Source: UBA6522 sp965204155 (GTDB lineage: Bacteria; Pseudomonadota; Gammaproteobacteria; Steroidobacterales; Rariloculaceae). Taken from it: a stretch of DNA of 64,000 nucleotides. The stretch covers positions 124,001 to 188,000 of the forward strand of contig OZ241971.1 of assembly GCA_965204155.1 (NCBI GenBank), in the 5' to 3' direction. Made by a program: the position numbers and the translations under genes. The notes below the pieces were generated by a model. The model saw nothing but the letters and a program-made list of their open reading frames with translations, searched no databases and had not been told where the DNA came from. Below, in pieces: positions 50,262 through 59,559 of the stretch; position 1 is the first letter of the stretch; each line of letters begins with the position of its first letter.

Positions 50262-51505
50262 GGCCGTTCGTACCTCAGGGCCTCGGCCGGTTCGACGGCG
50301 GCGGCGCGGCGCGCCGGGTAGATCGTCGCCCCGACGGCCACGGCCAGCGCGAGGGCCGGTACGAGAATGAGATCGGCCAGGTGGATTTCGGAGGGAATCT
50401 CCGTCACGTAGTACACGTCGCCCGGCATGATGCGGAAGTTGAAGGTCATTTCAAGCCACGGAACGATGGTTTCCACGTTTGCCGCCAGCAGAATGCCCAG
50501 CGCAACGCCGATGGCCGTGCCCCCGATGCCCAGGACCGACCCCTGTACGATGAAGACTCGCGCGACCCGGCCGGCCGCAAGGCCATGGGTGCGCAGGATG
50601 GCGATGTCCCTGTGCCGGTCGGTCACCGTCATCGTCAGCGACGCGACCACGTTGAAGGCGGCTACGGCCACAATGAGCATCAGGAGCACCGTCATCATCA
50701 CTTTCTCGATGTTGATGGCGCGAAAGAAACTCTGGTTCTGCAGGGTCCAGTCCGTGTACCGGAGTCCGGGTTCATCGCGTTGCAGCGCTTCGCGAAGCTG
50801 ACCGGCGGCCAGCGGGTCCTGCAGGCGAATGCCCAGGCTCTCGGGGCGCGTCCCAAGCCCCTTGAGCCGGCTGGCGTCATCCAGGTGGACCAAGGCCAGT
50901 TCTACATCGTGTTCCTGGACCCCGGCCTGAAACAGCCCGATGACGACGAAACCGGCCAGCCTCGGCGTGAGCCTTCCGTCCTCGACCGCGGGCGCCAGCA
51001 GCGTGACGCGGTCACCCACGCCGACGCCGAGAGCCGACGCCAGGAACCGCCCGAGAATGATGCGCTGCACGCCCGGCTGCAGGTCGCCGATGCTGCCGAC
51101 GGTAAGCAATCCCTCCAGTTGCGAAACGGCGGCCTCCTCCGCGGGCACGATGCCGCGGACCACCACCGGACGCAGGATTGAGTTCGACGATGCCAGCATG
51201 CCCTCGATCTGCGTGAAGGGCGCCGTGGCGTCCACTCCGGGCTGCGCCGCGACCCGGGTAGCCAGCGCTGACCAGTCCGGCAGACCTTCGGATGGGGCGG
51301 ACAGGCTCGCGTGGGCGCCGATACTGAGCAGCCGGGCCCGCAACTCGGACTCGAACCCGTTCATCACCGACAGGATGACGATCAGCGCGGCCACGCCCAG
51401 GCCGATGCCCGACAGCGAAGCCAGGCTGATGAAGGAGACAAGGCCGCGTTGCGCACGCGCGCGAACGTAGCGCAGCCCAATGAAGCATTCAAGCGGACGA
51501 AACAT
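50258..51505 (-). CDS. lolC: Lipoprotein-releasing permease LolC
   Basis: A 415-residue first gene of the lolC-lolE-lolD-comEC operon. It starts MFRPLECFIGLRYVRARAQRG, typical of LolC, with ISLASLSGIGLGVAALIVIL and the C-terminal VEPAEALRYERP. It forms the inner-membrane complex with LolE and LolD. It is exactly as long as its paralogue LolE. Confidence 0.93.
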   Translation of the reverse strand: MFRPLECFIGLRYVRARAQRGLVSFISLASLSGIGLGVAALIVILSVMNGFESELRARLLSIGAHASLSAPSEGLPDWSALATRVAAQPGVDATAPFTQIEGMLASSNSILRPVVVRGIVPAEEAAVSQLEGLLTVGSIGDLQPGVQRIILGRFLASALGVGVGDRVTLLAPAVEDGRLTPRLAGFVVIGLFQAGVQEHDVELALVHLDDASRLKGLGTRPESLGIRLQDPLAAGQLREALQRDEPGLRYTDWTLQNQSFFRAINIEKVMMTVLLMLIVAVAAFNVVASLTMTVTDRHRDIAILRTHGLAAGRVARVFIVQGSVLGIGGTAIGVALGILLAANVETIVPWLEMTFNFRIMPGDVYYVTEIPSEIHLADLILVPALALAVAVGATIYPARRAAAVEPAEALRYERP

Positions 51506-51557
51506 CGGCCAGCATTAAATCACAGTGGGCGCCGCGAACCCGAATACTGGACTGCTT

Positions 51558-52295
51558 TCAGCCCAGGTCCACAGGAATCCGATGCTCGAGGCGCACATCC
51601 GCCGTGGTGACCTCCGCGCGCAGTGCATAGACCTCGACGCCGCCGGCGACGGCCCGGCGCAAGGCCCGCCCGTACGCAGGATCGATCTCGTCGGCCGGCC
51701 GGACGGCGCTGACGTCGGCGCGCTGCACGCAGAAGCACATCGCGCTGCGCTGCCCCCGGGCTGCCCGCCCGGCCAACTCGTCCACATGACGGACAGCCCG
51801 GATACTCACCGCGTCCGGGAAGAACGCGATGCCGCCGCTGACCGCCGCGGTGACGTTCTTGACCTCCAGGTAGCAGTCGCGGTCCGTTGGGTGACCCTCA
51901 AGGAGAAAGTCGATCCTCGACCGGGTCCCCGGCACCTTCACTTCCCGCCGCAAGCTGCCGTAGCCGGCCAGCTCTGAAATCATCCTTCGCTCCAGCGCCT
52001 CCGCCACCAAGGCGTTGCTGCGGCCCGTGTTGATTCCCACCAGCACCCCGGCAGCTCTTGAAAAGGGTCCGGCCGGGTCGACTTCGACCAGTTCCCAGCC
52101 CAGCGGGTACTTTCGGGCGGGATTGCTCGCGGGCATCAGCCAGACAGTGGCTCCCGGCGTCATGCAACCCAGCATGGAACCGGTGTTGGGGCAGTGAACC
52201 GTGGTCTGGGATCCGCCTTCGAGCACCACATCCGCCAGAAAGCGCTTGTAGCGGCGCACCAGCGTCCCGCGAATAAGCGGAGCCTCAAACTGCAT
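51558..52295 (-). CDS. sfsA: SfsA family DNA-binding/nuclease protein
   Basis: ATG 52295 gives 245 residues (a TTG at 52313 is possible). The SfsA core is clear: LIRGTLVRRYKRFLADVVLEGG, VHCPNTGSMLGCMTPGATVWLM, YPLGWELVEVDP, GINTGRSNALVAEAL, the RIDFLLEGHP ... YLEVKNVT nuclease core, and FPDAVSIRAVRHVDEL. It was originally described as a sugar-fermentation stimulator; family members have nuclease activity. Confidence 0.95.
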   Translation of the reverse strand: MQFEAPLIRGTLVRRYKRFLADVVLEGGSQTTVHCPNTGSMLGCMTPGATVWLMPASNPARKYPLGWELVEVDPAGPFSRAAGVLVGINTGRSNALVAEALERRMISELAGYGSLRREVKVPGTRSRIDFLLEGHPTDRDCYLEVKNVTAAVSGGIAFFPDAVSIRAVRHVDELAGRAARGQRSAMCFCVQRADVSAVRPADEIDPAYGRALRRAVAGGVEVYALRAEVTTADVRLEHRIPVDLG

Positions 52296-52382
52296 GCGCT
52301 TGCGCCCCGGCAATCCGTGGCAAGAGTCCTGCGATGCACCTGGAACGAGTCCGGCCGTTGGTCCGGAACGCGGGCCGCAGGT

Positions 52383-55300
52383 TCAACTGTCGGATTCCAG
52401 CGAAAGCAATTCGGCGTTGCCTCCGGTGGCGGTCGTATTGAGCGTCAGCGTCTTTTCGGTGGCGAACCGGAGCAGGTAGTGGGGTCCGCCGGCCTTGGGC
52501 CCCGTGCCGGACAGTCCTTGCCCCCCGAACGGCTGCGACCCCACGACGGCGCCGATCATGTTGCGATTGACGTAGACGTTTCCCACCGGCACCAGTTCGA
52601 ACAGCTTGTTGGCGCGGGCCTCGATTCGGCTGTGCAGTCCCAGCGTCAGGCCGTAGCCCGAACTCATCGCATCCCGCACGGCCGAGGCGAATCCGCTGCC
52701 CGGATAGCGGACCACGTGAAGAATCGGGCCGAAATGCTCCTGCGTCAGTGCACTCATGCTGTCGATTTCCAGCAGGGCCGGCGCCACGAACGTGCCCTTC
52801 GCGCATTCCTCGGCGAGCGGCGCCACGTGCCGGCAGGCGCCCTGCGCCGCCATCTCGCTTACGTGGGCGCGCAGGCCTGACGCCGCGGCTTCGGTGATGA
52901 CGGGGCCGACATCCGTATCGAGCCTTGCGGGGTTGCCGACGCGCAGTTCGTCCATCGCGCCGGCGATCATGTCGATGGCCTTGCCGGCGATGTCCTCCTG
53001 AAGGTACAGCACCCGCAGTGCCGAACAGCGCTGCCCGCAACTCCCGAACGCCGACTGGATCACATCGTCGGTCACCTGTTCCAGCAGCGCGCTGGAATCC
53101 ACCAGCATGGCGTTCTGCCCGCCGGTCTCGGCGATCAGCGGCGCCACCGGCCCATCCCGCGCCGCCAGCGTGCGATTGATCGACCGCGCGGCCCCGGTAC
53201 TTCCGGTGAACGCCACGCCGGCGGTCTGCGGATGCCGCACCAGCGCCTCGCCCACGGCCGCGCCGCCCGTGACGAGATTGAGCGCGTTGACCGGAATTCC
53301 GGCGGCATGCATGAGCCGAACCGCCTCGAAGGCGATCAGCGGCGTTTCCTCCGCCGGTTTTGCGATGACGGTGTTGCCGGCCATCAGCGCCGCGGAAATC
53401 TGTCCCGCAAAGATGGCCAGCGGAAAGTTCCAGGGACTGATGCAGACGAACACGCCGCGGCCGTGCAAGCTGAGCTGATTGGACTCGCCGGTGGGCCCCG
53501 GAAGCCGTCGCGGCCCGGCAAACAGCCGCTTCGCTTCGGCCGCGTAGTAGCGGCAGAAGTCCACCGCTTCACGGATTTCGGCGATCGCATCGGGCAGGGT
53601 CTTGCCGGCTTCCTTGACCAGGATCGGGATCAACCGCTCGCGTTCGTCCTCGAGCTTGTCGGCCACCGCTTCCAGCATCCGGGCGCGCCCTTCCCCGCCC
53701 GCGGCCTCCCAGTCCGGCTGCGCCCCCGATGCCAGTTCGAATGCACGCCCGATTTCCTCCCGCTCGGCATCGGCGCAATAGCCCAGGTGCTCGTCGCGGT
53801 TCGCCGGATTGAATACGGCGCGCCCGGCGCCCCCTCCGGGGTGCCCGCGGAGGATAGACGCCGCCCGCAGTGGCGAACTCAACGACCGTACGCAGCGGCG
53901 CTGCAAGCGGCCCGCGTGGTCGGGGTCGGTCAGGTCGAGGCCGGACGAATTCCTCCGCTTCGGCCCGAACAGCGCGCCGGGATGGGCGATTCCGGGATGC
54001 GCCGCCGGGCGGGTGGCGCGTACCGCGCCGACAGGATCCACAGCGATCCGTTCGGGAGGCAGCCGCTCGTTGAGTACTCGGTTGACGAAGGATGTGTTGG
54101 CGCCGTTCTCCAGCAGGCGCCGAACCAGGTACGCGAGCAGATCCTCATGGGAGCCGACGGGCGCATAGACACGCAGCGCCGGAAAGCTTTCGTACTGCTT
54201 CGCTGCCGCGCGATACAGCGATTCGCCCATGCCGTGCAGGCGCTGGAACTCGAAGTTTCGCGACGCCCCGGCAAGCGCCATGACGGCGGCGACCGTGTGC
54301 GCATTGTGGGTCGCAAACTGGCCCGCGATTTCACCCGGATGCGCGAGGATCTTGCGGGCGCAGACCAGGTAGGAAAGGTCGGTGGCTGCCTTGCGGGTAA
54401 ACACCGGGAAATCCGGGTAGCCCATGACCTGCGAGTGCTTGATCTCGGCATCCCAGTACGCGCCCTTCACCAGCCGCACCGGTATGGGCCGGCCGATCTC
54501 GCGGGCCAGCGCGACCGTCCAGTCGATGACCGGCCGGGCCCGCTTGCCATAGGCCTGGATGACGATGCCCACGCCGGGACCTCCGCCCGGCGGCACGTTT
54601 TTCGCGACCCGTTCGAAGAGATCCAGGGAGATATCCAGGCGGTCGGCTTCCTCGGCGTCGATGGTCAGCCCGATCCCGATTTCCGCCGCCCGTTCGGCCA
54701 GGGCGCTGAGGCGCGTCCCGAGTTCCTCCAGCACACGCTGCCGCTGCGCGAATTCGTAGCGCGGATGCAGCGCGGAGAGCTTGACCGATACCGATGGCGG
54801 TTCGGCGGCGGCGTCCGTCGCCGCGTCCCGCAGCGACTCGACCGCGTGCAGGTAGGCGTCGAAGTAACGCTCTGCAGAGGCACCGTCGCGCGCGGCCTCG
54901 CCGAGCATGTCGTAGGAATAGCTCTGGCCGGCCGAACTTCGTTTCAGGGCTTCCCCGATGGTACGGCCCAGTACGAACTCGGTGCCGAGAATCCGCATCG
55001 CCTGGCGTACCGCCCCCTGGATCACCGGCTCGCCCAGCCTGTTGGCAAGCTGGCGCAGCCACGTGGCCGGATTGGCGGAGAAAGCGCGCTCCACGGAGAC
55101 GACCTGCCCGGTGAGGATCAGCGCCCAGGTGGAGGCGTTCACCAACAGGTCGTCGGAATGCCCCAGGTGTGCGGACCACTCGCCCACACCAATCTTGTCG
55201 GCAATCAGCCGGTCCGCCGTGGCGCTGTCCGGAATGCGCAGGAGCGCCTCGGCCAGGCACATCAGGGCGATCCCTTCCCGGTTGCTCAGGCCGTACTCCG

Positions 55301-55559
55301 CCAGGAACCGGTCGAGTACGGTCCGGTTGGCCCGGTCCGCGCGCACGGCGACGATGATGGCCGCGGCTGCGTCCTCGATCGACGCGGCAAAGGCGTCGTC
55401 GAACGGCCACTCTTCAAGCAAGGCGTCGACCACTTCCCGCTCGGGCGTGAACTTGGCGCGCCGGATCGCCGCACGCAGTTGCTCAAGGTTGGCGCCGGAA
55501 CCATCCCCCGCAACGCGCTGATCTGCGCGTTCGGGAGGCTGAACGGTCAGATCACTCAA
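52383..55559 (-). CDS. putA: Bifunctional proline dehydrogenase / glutamate-semialdehyde dehydrogenase PutA
   Basis: About 1058 residues from a TTG at 55559, which overlaps the regulator stop by 8 bp; an ATG at 55622 is the alternative. The FAD proline dehydrogenase domain has SVKLSALHPRYEFAQ, LTIDAEEADRLDISL, VRLVKGAYWDAEIK and QFATHNAHTVAAV. The aldehyde dehydrogenase domain has ISPWNFPLAIFAGQI, the catalytic Glu in LIAETGGQNAML and Cys in FGSCGQRCSALRV. There is no N-terminal ribbon-helix-helix repressor domain, so control must come from elsewhere, plausibly the adjacent OxyR-type regulator. Together the two activities convert proline to glutamate. Confidence 0.94.
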   Translation of the reverse strand: MSDLTVQPPERADQRVAGDGSGANLEQLRAAIRRAKFTPEREVVDALLEEWPFDDAFAASIEDAAAAIIVAVRADRANRTVLDRFLAEYGLSNREGIALMCLAEALLRIPDSATADRLIADKIGVGEWSAHLGHSDDLLVNASTWALILTGQVVSVERAFSANPATWLRQLANRLGEPVIQGAVRQAMRILGTEFVLGRTIGEALKRSSAGQSYSYDMLGEAARDGASAERYFDAYLHAVESLRDAATDAAAEPPSVSVKLSALHPRYEFAQRQRVLEELGTRLSALAERAAEIGIGLTIDAEEADRLDISLDLFERVAKNVPPGGGPGVGIVIQAYGKRARPVIDWTVALAREIGRPIPVRLVKGAYWDAEIKHSQVMGYPDFPVFTRKAATDLSYLVCARKILAHPGEIAGQFATHNAHTVAAVMALAGASRNFEFQRLHGMGESLYRAAAKQYESFPALRVYAPVGSHEDLLAYLVRRLLENGANTSFVNRVLNERLPPERIAVDPVGAVRATRPAAHPGIAHPGALFGPKRRNSSGLDLTDPDHAGRLQRRCVRSLSSPLRAASILRGHPGGGAGRAVFNPANRDEHLGYCADAEREEIGRAFELASGAQPDWEAAGGEGRARMLEAVADKLEDERERLIPILVKEAGKTLPDAIAEIREAVDFCRYYAAEAKRLFAGPRRLPGPTGESNQLSLHGRGVFVCISPWNFPLAIFAGQISAALMAGNTVIAKPAEETPLIAFEAVRLMHAAGIPVNALNLVTGGAAVGEALVRHPQTAGVAFTGSTGAARSINRTLAARDGPVAPLIAETGGQNAMLVDSSALLEQVTDDVIQSAFGSCGQRCSALRVLYLQEDIAGKAIDMIAGAMDELRVGNPARLDTDVGPVITEAAASGLRAHVSEMAAQGACRHVAPLAEECAKGTFVAPALLEIDSMSALTQEHFGPILHVVRYPGSGFASAVRDAMSSGYGLTLGLHSRIEARANKLFELVPVGNVYVNRNMIGAVVGSQPFGGQGLSGTGPKAGGPHYLLRFATEKTLTLNTTATGGNAELLSLESDS

Positions 55560-56502
55560 CTGAGGTGCCGATCGCCTCTCGTGCCTTGCGGGTGAGCGCC
55601 TTCCCCGCCCTGGTTGCAGCATCTACCAGCAACTCGATCCAGGGCTGGTTGTGCGAAGCGACGCGGTGGGTGAAGCCAATCTGCCGCGACGGTTCGGGCG
55701 GGGCAAGACGCAGGTAGCTCAACCCGGGCGTTGCAGCCTTTTCGCACAGTGCAGCAGTCTCCGGCATCAGCGTCAAACCCGCACCGTTCGCAACCAGCCG
55801 GGCCAGTGTGGCCAGGGATTCGGAGCCGCGGCGAATGTCTTCCACGCGCCACATGGAGCAGGCGCCCACGACCTGATCGCCCAGGCAGTGATTTTCCCCG
55901 AGGGTCAGCAGCGGACCGATGTCGGACTTGGCCAGGTCCGCGGCCCGCGGCGTGTCCTCCAGCCCGCTGAACGTGACCAACCGCTGCGCACGGCCGGCAA
56001 CCAGGAAGCGGTCCTCGAAGAGCGGCCGCTCCTCCAGTTCCAGCAATCCCAGCGGCAGCGAGACGATGGCGGCATCGAGCCGGCCTGCGAGAAGCGCGGA
56101 GACGATCTCGCTGCTGGGCGCTTCGAGAACATCCAGTTCCACACGGCTGGGTGCACTCTCCAGTTCCTTCAGCAGTTCCGCCATCACGTACGGCGCCATT
56201 GTGGAGACGACGCCCAGGGCCACGCGAAACGGCCCTTCCCCGAAGCGCTGCCCCATGGTTTCCAGCAGCAGCGCCTCGTCCAGTATTCTGAGGGTCTGCT
56301 CGTGAGCCGCCCGGCCCAGCGGCGTGAGCATGACGCCGTGGCTGTCGCGTTCGAACAGGAGCGAGCCCATCCCTGCCTCAAGTTCGCGAATCTGCAGCGA
56401 CAGCGCCGGCTGGGAGACATGGACACCCTCCGCGGCCCGGCTGAACGAGCCGTACTCGACCACCGCCTTGAAGTAGCGCAACTGACGCAGGGTGACTGGC
56501 AA
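55552..56502 (-). CDS. oxyR: OxyR-type LysR regulator with both redox cysteines
   Basis: A 316-residue LysR protein starting at TTG 56502, with AGAGGTGG just upstream. The winged helix spans 4-63. The effector domain contains NHC206LGDQVVGAC215, the same nine-residue spacing as OxyR Cys199-Cys208 (GHCLRDQAMGFC) of E. coli, where peroxide drives a disulfide switch. It is therefore called an OxyR orthologue or close paralogue. It overlaps putA, so the two are co-transcribed. A katG or ahpC gene, the usual partner, is not in the window. Confidence 0.85.
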   Translation of the reverse strand: MPVTLRQLRYFKAVVEYGSFSRAAEGVHVSQPALSLQIRELEAGMGSLLFERDSHGVMLTPLGRAAHEQTLRILDEALLLETMGQRFGEGPFRVALGVVSTMAPYVMAELLKELESAPSRVELDVLEAPSSEIVSALLAGRLDAAIVSLPLGLLELEERPLFEDRFLVAGRAQRLVTFSGLEDTPRAADLAKSDIGPLLTLGENHCLGDQVVGACSMWRVEDIRRGSESLATLARLVANGAGLTLMPETAALCEKAATPGLSYLRLAPPEPSRQIGFTHRVASHNQPWIELLVDAATRAGKALTRKAREAIGTSVE

Positions 56503-56871
56503 GATCCACCTCTTCCGGAGCGAATTACAAGTGCAAACCGGCGCGCGACTCGACGCCGAAAAAGGCCGTCGCCCCTATTGGTATGAGCCGTTCCGGATGG
56601 GCGTCAATCCTAGCATAGGCCGGCGCAGCCCCGGGTTCCGTCCCTTTCCTTGTCGCACAGCGAATCTGGTGGCCGTCTATGCCGTCACGGTCGCCGGTCC
56701 GACCGGCAGTCAGGACCTGCGGGTGGTTCGGTCCGGTGCAACAGGCGCCCGGTTGCCGCGAATCCGGCGTTATTGCGCAAAAATGCCATGCGGCGGCGCA
56801 CAAATCGGTCCGTACAATCTGGCATTCCAAGACGTGCCGTACGCACGTCGACCCATGCCGGAGCCACCCTT
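56503..56871. other. 369-bp intergenic region without a supported gene
   Basis: It separates divergent oxyR and the Rpn-type gene and must contain both promoters. A TACAAT hexamer at 56814-56819 could be a -10 for the rightward gene, but no good -35 is present. Frames open through this part run into the Rpn frame but show no family similarity. Confidence 0.4.
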
Positions 56872-57924
56872 ATGCACGACGCCGCCTACAAACTACTGTA
56901 CTCGCACCACCACATGGTCGCGGAGTTGCTGCGCGGGTTCCTGCCCGACGGCGAGGCGGCCGGATTCGACTTCGACACCCTGGAACCGCTGCCGGCGTCG
57001 CATGTCGGACCGGCTCTGGAACGGCGCGAGGGCGACCTGATCTGGCGGCTGCGCGCCCGAGCCGCACGGGAAGATAGCTGGGTGTACGTGCTGGTGCTGC
57101 TGGAGTTCCAGTCCGGCGTGGACCGGCGCATGGCCTTGCGGGTACTGACCTACACGGGGCTGGCCTGGGAGGGGTTGCTGCGCCGCGGGGAGTGGTCCGG
57201 CGAGGATTCGCGTTCGATGACGCCCCTGCCGCCGGTGATTCCGTTAGTGGTCTACAATGGCGCCTCGCCCTGGACGGCGCCGGTGGACGTGTCGAAGCTG
57301 GTCGCCCCGGCGGCTCGGGCGTTGGCGCGACTGCAGCCAAAGAATCGCTACGTGCTGCTCGACATGCACCGGGCGGAACTCGGCAGCGTGCCGGAGGACA
57401 ACGCGGTCGGCTTGCAGGTGGCCCTGGAACGCGCTACGCCGGAGGAGGCGCTGGCGCTACTGCACCGGCTGGGCGCGGTGCTGGCGGGACCGGAGCATGT
57501 GGGGCTGAGGTCGGCATTCGCCGAGTGGTTGCGGCGCTCGTGGGACGAGGACTACGATTTGGAGTCGGGCGCGGACGATGAGTTGCGCGGAGAGTTGGAC
57601 CGGTTGGTGGCGGCGGGAGAGGTAGAAGCGATGGGATCTTTGACGGCGGAAAGGTGGAAAGAGCGCCAGCGGCAGAAAGAGGCGCAGATTCGCGCCCGGG
57701 CGATGGCGGAGGGCCGTGCGGAAGGCCTTGAATTTGATCGCCGCCTGCTGGGGAGTCAGGCAGCACGCCGGTTCGGCGCAGACACGGGCAAACGTCTGTC
57801 GGCGCTGCTGGCGAGCGTATCGGAACCGGAGCGCCTGGCGGCGGTGGGCGATGCGATCATTGATTGCGGCACGGGCGCGGAATTGCTCGCGGCAGTGAAG
57901 CGCATTGTCGGCGTGGCGAATTGA
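56872..57924 (+). CDS. Rpn-family (YhgA-like) PD-(D/E)xK nuclease
   Basis: The 350-residue protein starts at ATG 56872 (MHDAAYKLLYSHHHMVAELL), the usual Rpn start 'HD..YK.L..'. The nuclease core is WVYVLVLLEFQSGVDRRMALRVLTY (Glu-x-Gln motif), followed by PLPPVIPLVVYNG and YVLLDMH. Rpn proteins promote RecA-independent recombination or act in defence; the exact role here is unknown. The C-terminal tail (KRLSALLASVSEPERLAAVG ... IDCGTGAELLAAV) resembles that of the Uma2 protein at 42571-43608. Confidence 0.88.
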   Translation: MHDAAYKLLYSHHHMVAELLRGFLPDGEAAGFDFDTLEPLPASHVGPALERREGDLIWRLRARAAREDSWVYVLVLLEFQSGVDRRMALRVLTYTGLAWEGLLRRGEWSGEDSRSMTPLPPVIPLVVYNGASPWTAPVDVSKLVAPAARALARLQPKNRYVLLDMHRAELGSVPEDNAVGLQVALERATPEEALALLHRLGAVLAGPEHVGLRSAFAEWLRRSWDEDYDLESGADDELRGELDRLVAAGEVEAMGSLTAERWKERQRQKEAQIRARAMAEGRAEGLEFDRRLLGSQAARRFGADTGKRLSALLASVSEPERLAAVGDAIIDCGTGAELLAAVKRIVGVAN

Positions 57925-58096
57925 ACGCCGATCTGAGCCCGCGAGTTCGGATTGAACGACCGGGTTGCGGCGAATGCCCCGGATTGTCTTGTTGGCGGAA
58001 GGCGATCACCGCCCCGTGCAGCGCCTCGACGATGCGGTCGAAGGCGTCGAAAGGATTGAGGATACGTACGCTCCGATGACGGCAACGGGAACGACA

Positions 58097-59344
58097 ATGA
58101 GGATCGCAACGCTGGCCGCGGCCTCGCTGGCCTTCTGGGCCGCCGGCATCGGAGCCCAGACGGCGCCGGACTACTATCTGGACCCGACCTGGCCAAAGCC
58201 GTTGCCGAACAACTGGAAGTTCGGCGGCATTACCGGACTGGCCGTCGACGCGGACGGTAACGTCTGGGTACTCAACCGTCCCAACGACCTGTCGGACATG
58301 GAATTGCTGGCCGAACTGACACCGCCGGTTTCCGAGTGCTGCACGCGCCCGCCTTCGATGCTGCACTTTGACCGGTCCGGAACCGTCATCGGATGGTTCG
58401 ACCCGCCGCAGGGGCACGGCATGGATGTCGACGATGACGGGTACGTCTACATCGGCCAGGATACAGTGCGCAAATACGATCCACGAACGGGTGAATTAGT
58501 TGCCGAGGTGGCGCGCACCCCCGAGCGGGAGGGCGGGGGCCAGGTGGGACTCCCGCCGCTGGTGGAACGCGTTCCGGGCCAGGGCACGCTGGAGCACGCC
58601 GAGGTGTTCATGCCCTCCTCTCCCCCGGACCCCCAAAGGCGCGCCGAACGGGCCGCCGCCGCGGCCGAGTTCCGCGAGCGCTATCCGCCCGGGACGCCGA
58701 TGATCGTCGGTGGAATCGAGGAGATTCGCATCGTCGAGGCCGATGGCGAGATGTACGTCGCCGACAACTACCTGGGCGGGCGCGTGCTGGTATTCGACCT
58801 GGACACGTTCGAGTTCAAGCGCGGCTGGGGCGCCTACGGCAAGCCCCTCGCCGACATCAGCACCGACGACGCCGATCATACGTACACGCCCAACGGCCCG
58901 ATGCCGCGCGATTTCGTCGGCCACCTGACCCTGATCGTCTCCAACGACGGCCTGGTGTATGCGGCCGACCGTCGCGCCAACAGGATTCATGTCACCACCC
59001 GCACGGGCGAGTTCCTCCAGGAGATCGTGCTCGCCCCCGGCACGGGCGGCGGCGGATCGACAGGCGGAGTGGCATTTTCTCCCGACCCCGAGCAGCGATT
59101 CCTCTACATTTCCGACCGGATGAACAACAAGGTCTGGTTCCTCAACCGGGAGAACGGCGAAGTCGTGGGCGAACTGGGCAGCATGGGCGAAGCCGGCGGC
59201 CAGTTCTTCGGCCTGCACATGATCGCCGTGGACGCCGGGGGATTCATCTACACGGGAGAAGTCGACTCCTTCCGAGTGCAGCGGTTTGCGCCGTCGAGTA
59301 CGCCCAGGGGGCAATTGCTTCAGCAACTGGCGGAGTTGCCGTAG
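58097..59344 (+). CDS. Exported NHL-repeat beta-propeller protein
   Basis: ATG 58097 gives 415 residues with a signal peptide ending AAGIGAQ. NHL-type propeller blades are recognisable: ITGLAVDADGNVWVLNRP, GMDVDDDGYVYIGQD, SNDGLVYAADRRANRIHV and IAVDAGGFIYTGEVDSFRVQRF. Such proteins bind ligands, or (in peptidyl-glycine enzymes) catalyse lyase steps; no catalytic residues are recognised here. It is not closely linked to its neighbours. The 5' side (57925-58096) shows nothing more. Confidence 0.8.
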   Translation: MRIATLAAASLAFWAAGIGAQTAPDYYLDPTWPKPLPNNWKFGGITGLAVDADGNVWVLNRPNDLSDMELLAELTPPVSECCTRPPSMLHFDRSGTVIGWFDPPQGHGMDVDDDGYVYIGQDTVRKYDPRTGELVAEVARTPEREGGGQVGLPPLVERVPGQGTLEHAEVFMPSSPPDPQRRAERAAAAAEFRERYPPGTPMIVGGIEEIRIVEADGEMYVADNYLGGRVLVFDLDTFEFKRGWGAYGKPLADISTDDADHTYTPNGPMPRDFVGHLTLIVSNDGLVYAADRRANRIHVTTRTGEFLQEIVLAPGTGGGGSTGGVAFSPDPEQRFLYISDRMNNKVWFLNRENGEVVGELGSMGEAGGQFFGLHMIAVDAGGFIYTGEVDSFRVQRFAPSSTPRGQLLQQLAELP

Positions 59345-59413
59345 CGGCAAATTCGGCAGCACAGGACCATTGCCACCCGCCGGCAATCCGCATCGAGGAC
59401 TGACCCGGTCTGA

Positions 59414-59467
59414 TTGCCCTGCCCCCATCGGTGACCGACCTGAGGTGCTTGCCCTGCCCCCATCGGT
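59414..59467. repeat. Two exact 19-bp direct repeats upstream of mfd
   Basis: TTGCCCTGCCCCCATCGGT occurs at 59414-59432 and again at 59449-59467, a 35-bp period, within the 215-bp gap before mfd. It could be a short intergenic repeat or a duplicated binding site. No dyad symmetry is obvious. Confidence 0.7.
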
Positions 59468-59559
59468 CGCGGTACCGGGTTTGATAGCGCATCCGCACCC
59501 TCCGGCGACCATTTCCCGTGTGATAATCCCGCCCTTTCGCAGGCGCGAGGGTCTTTTTC

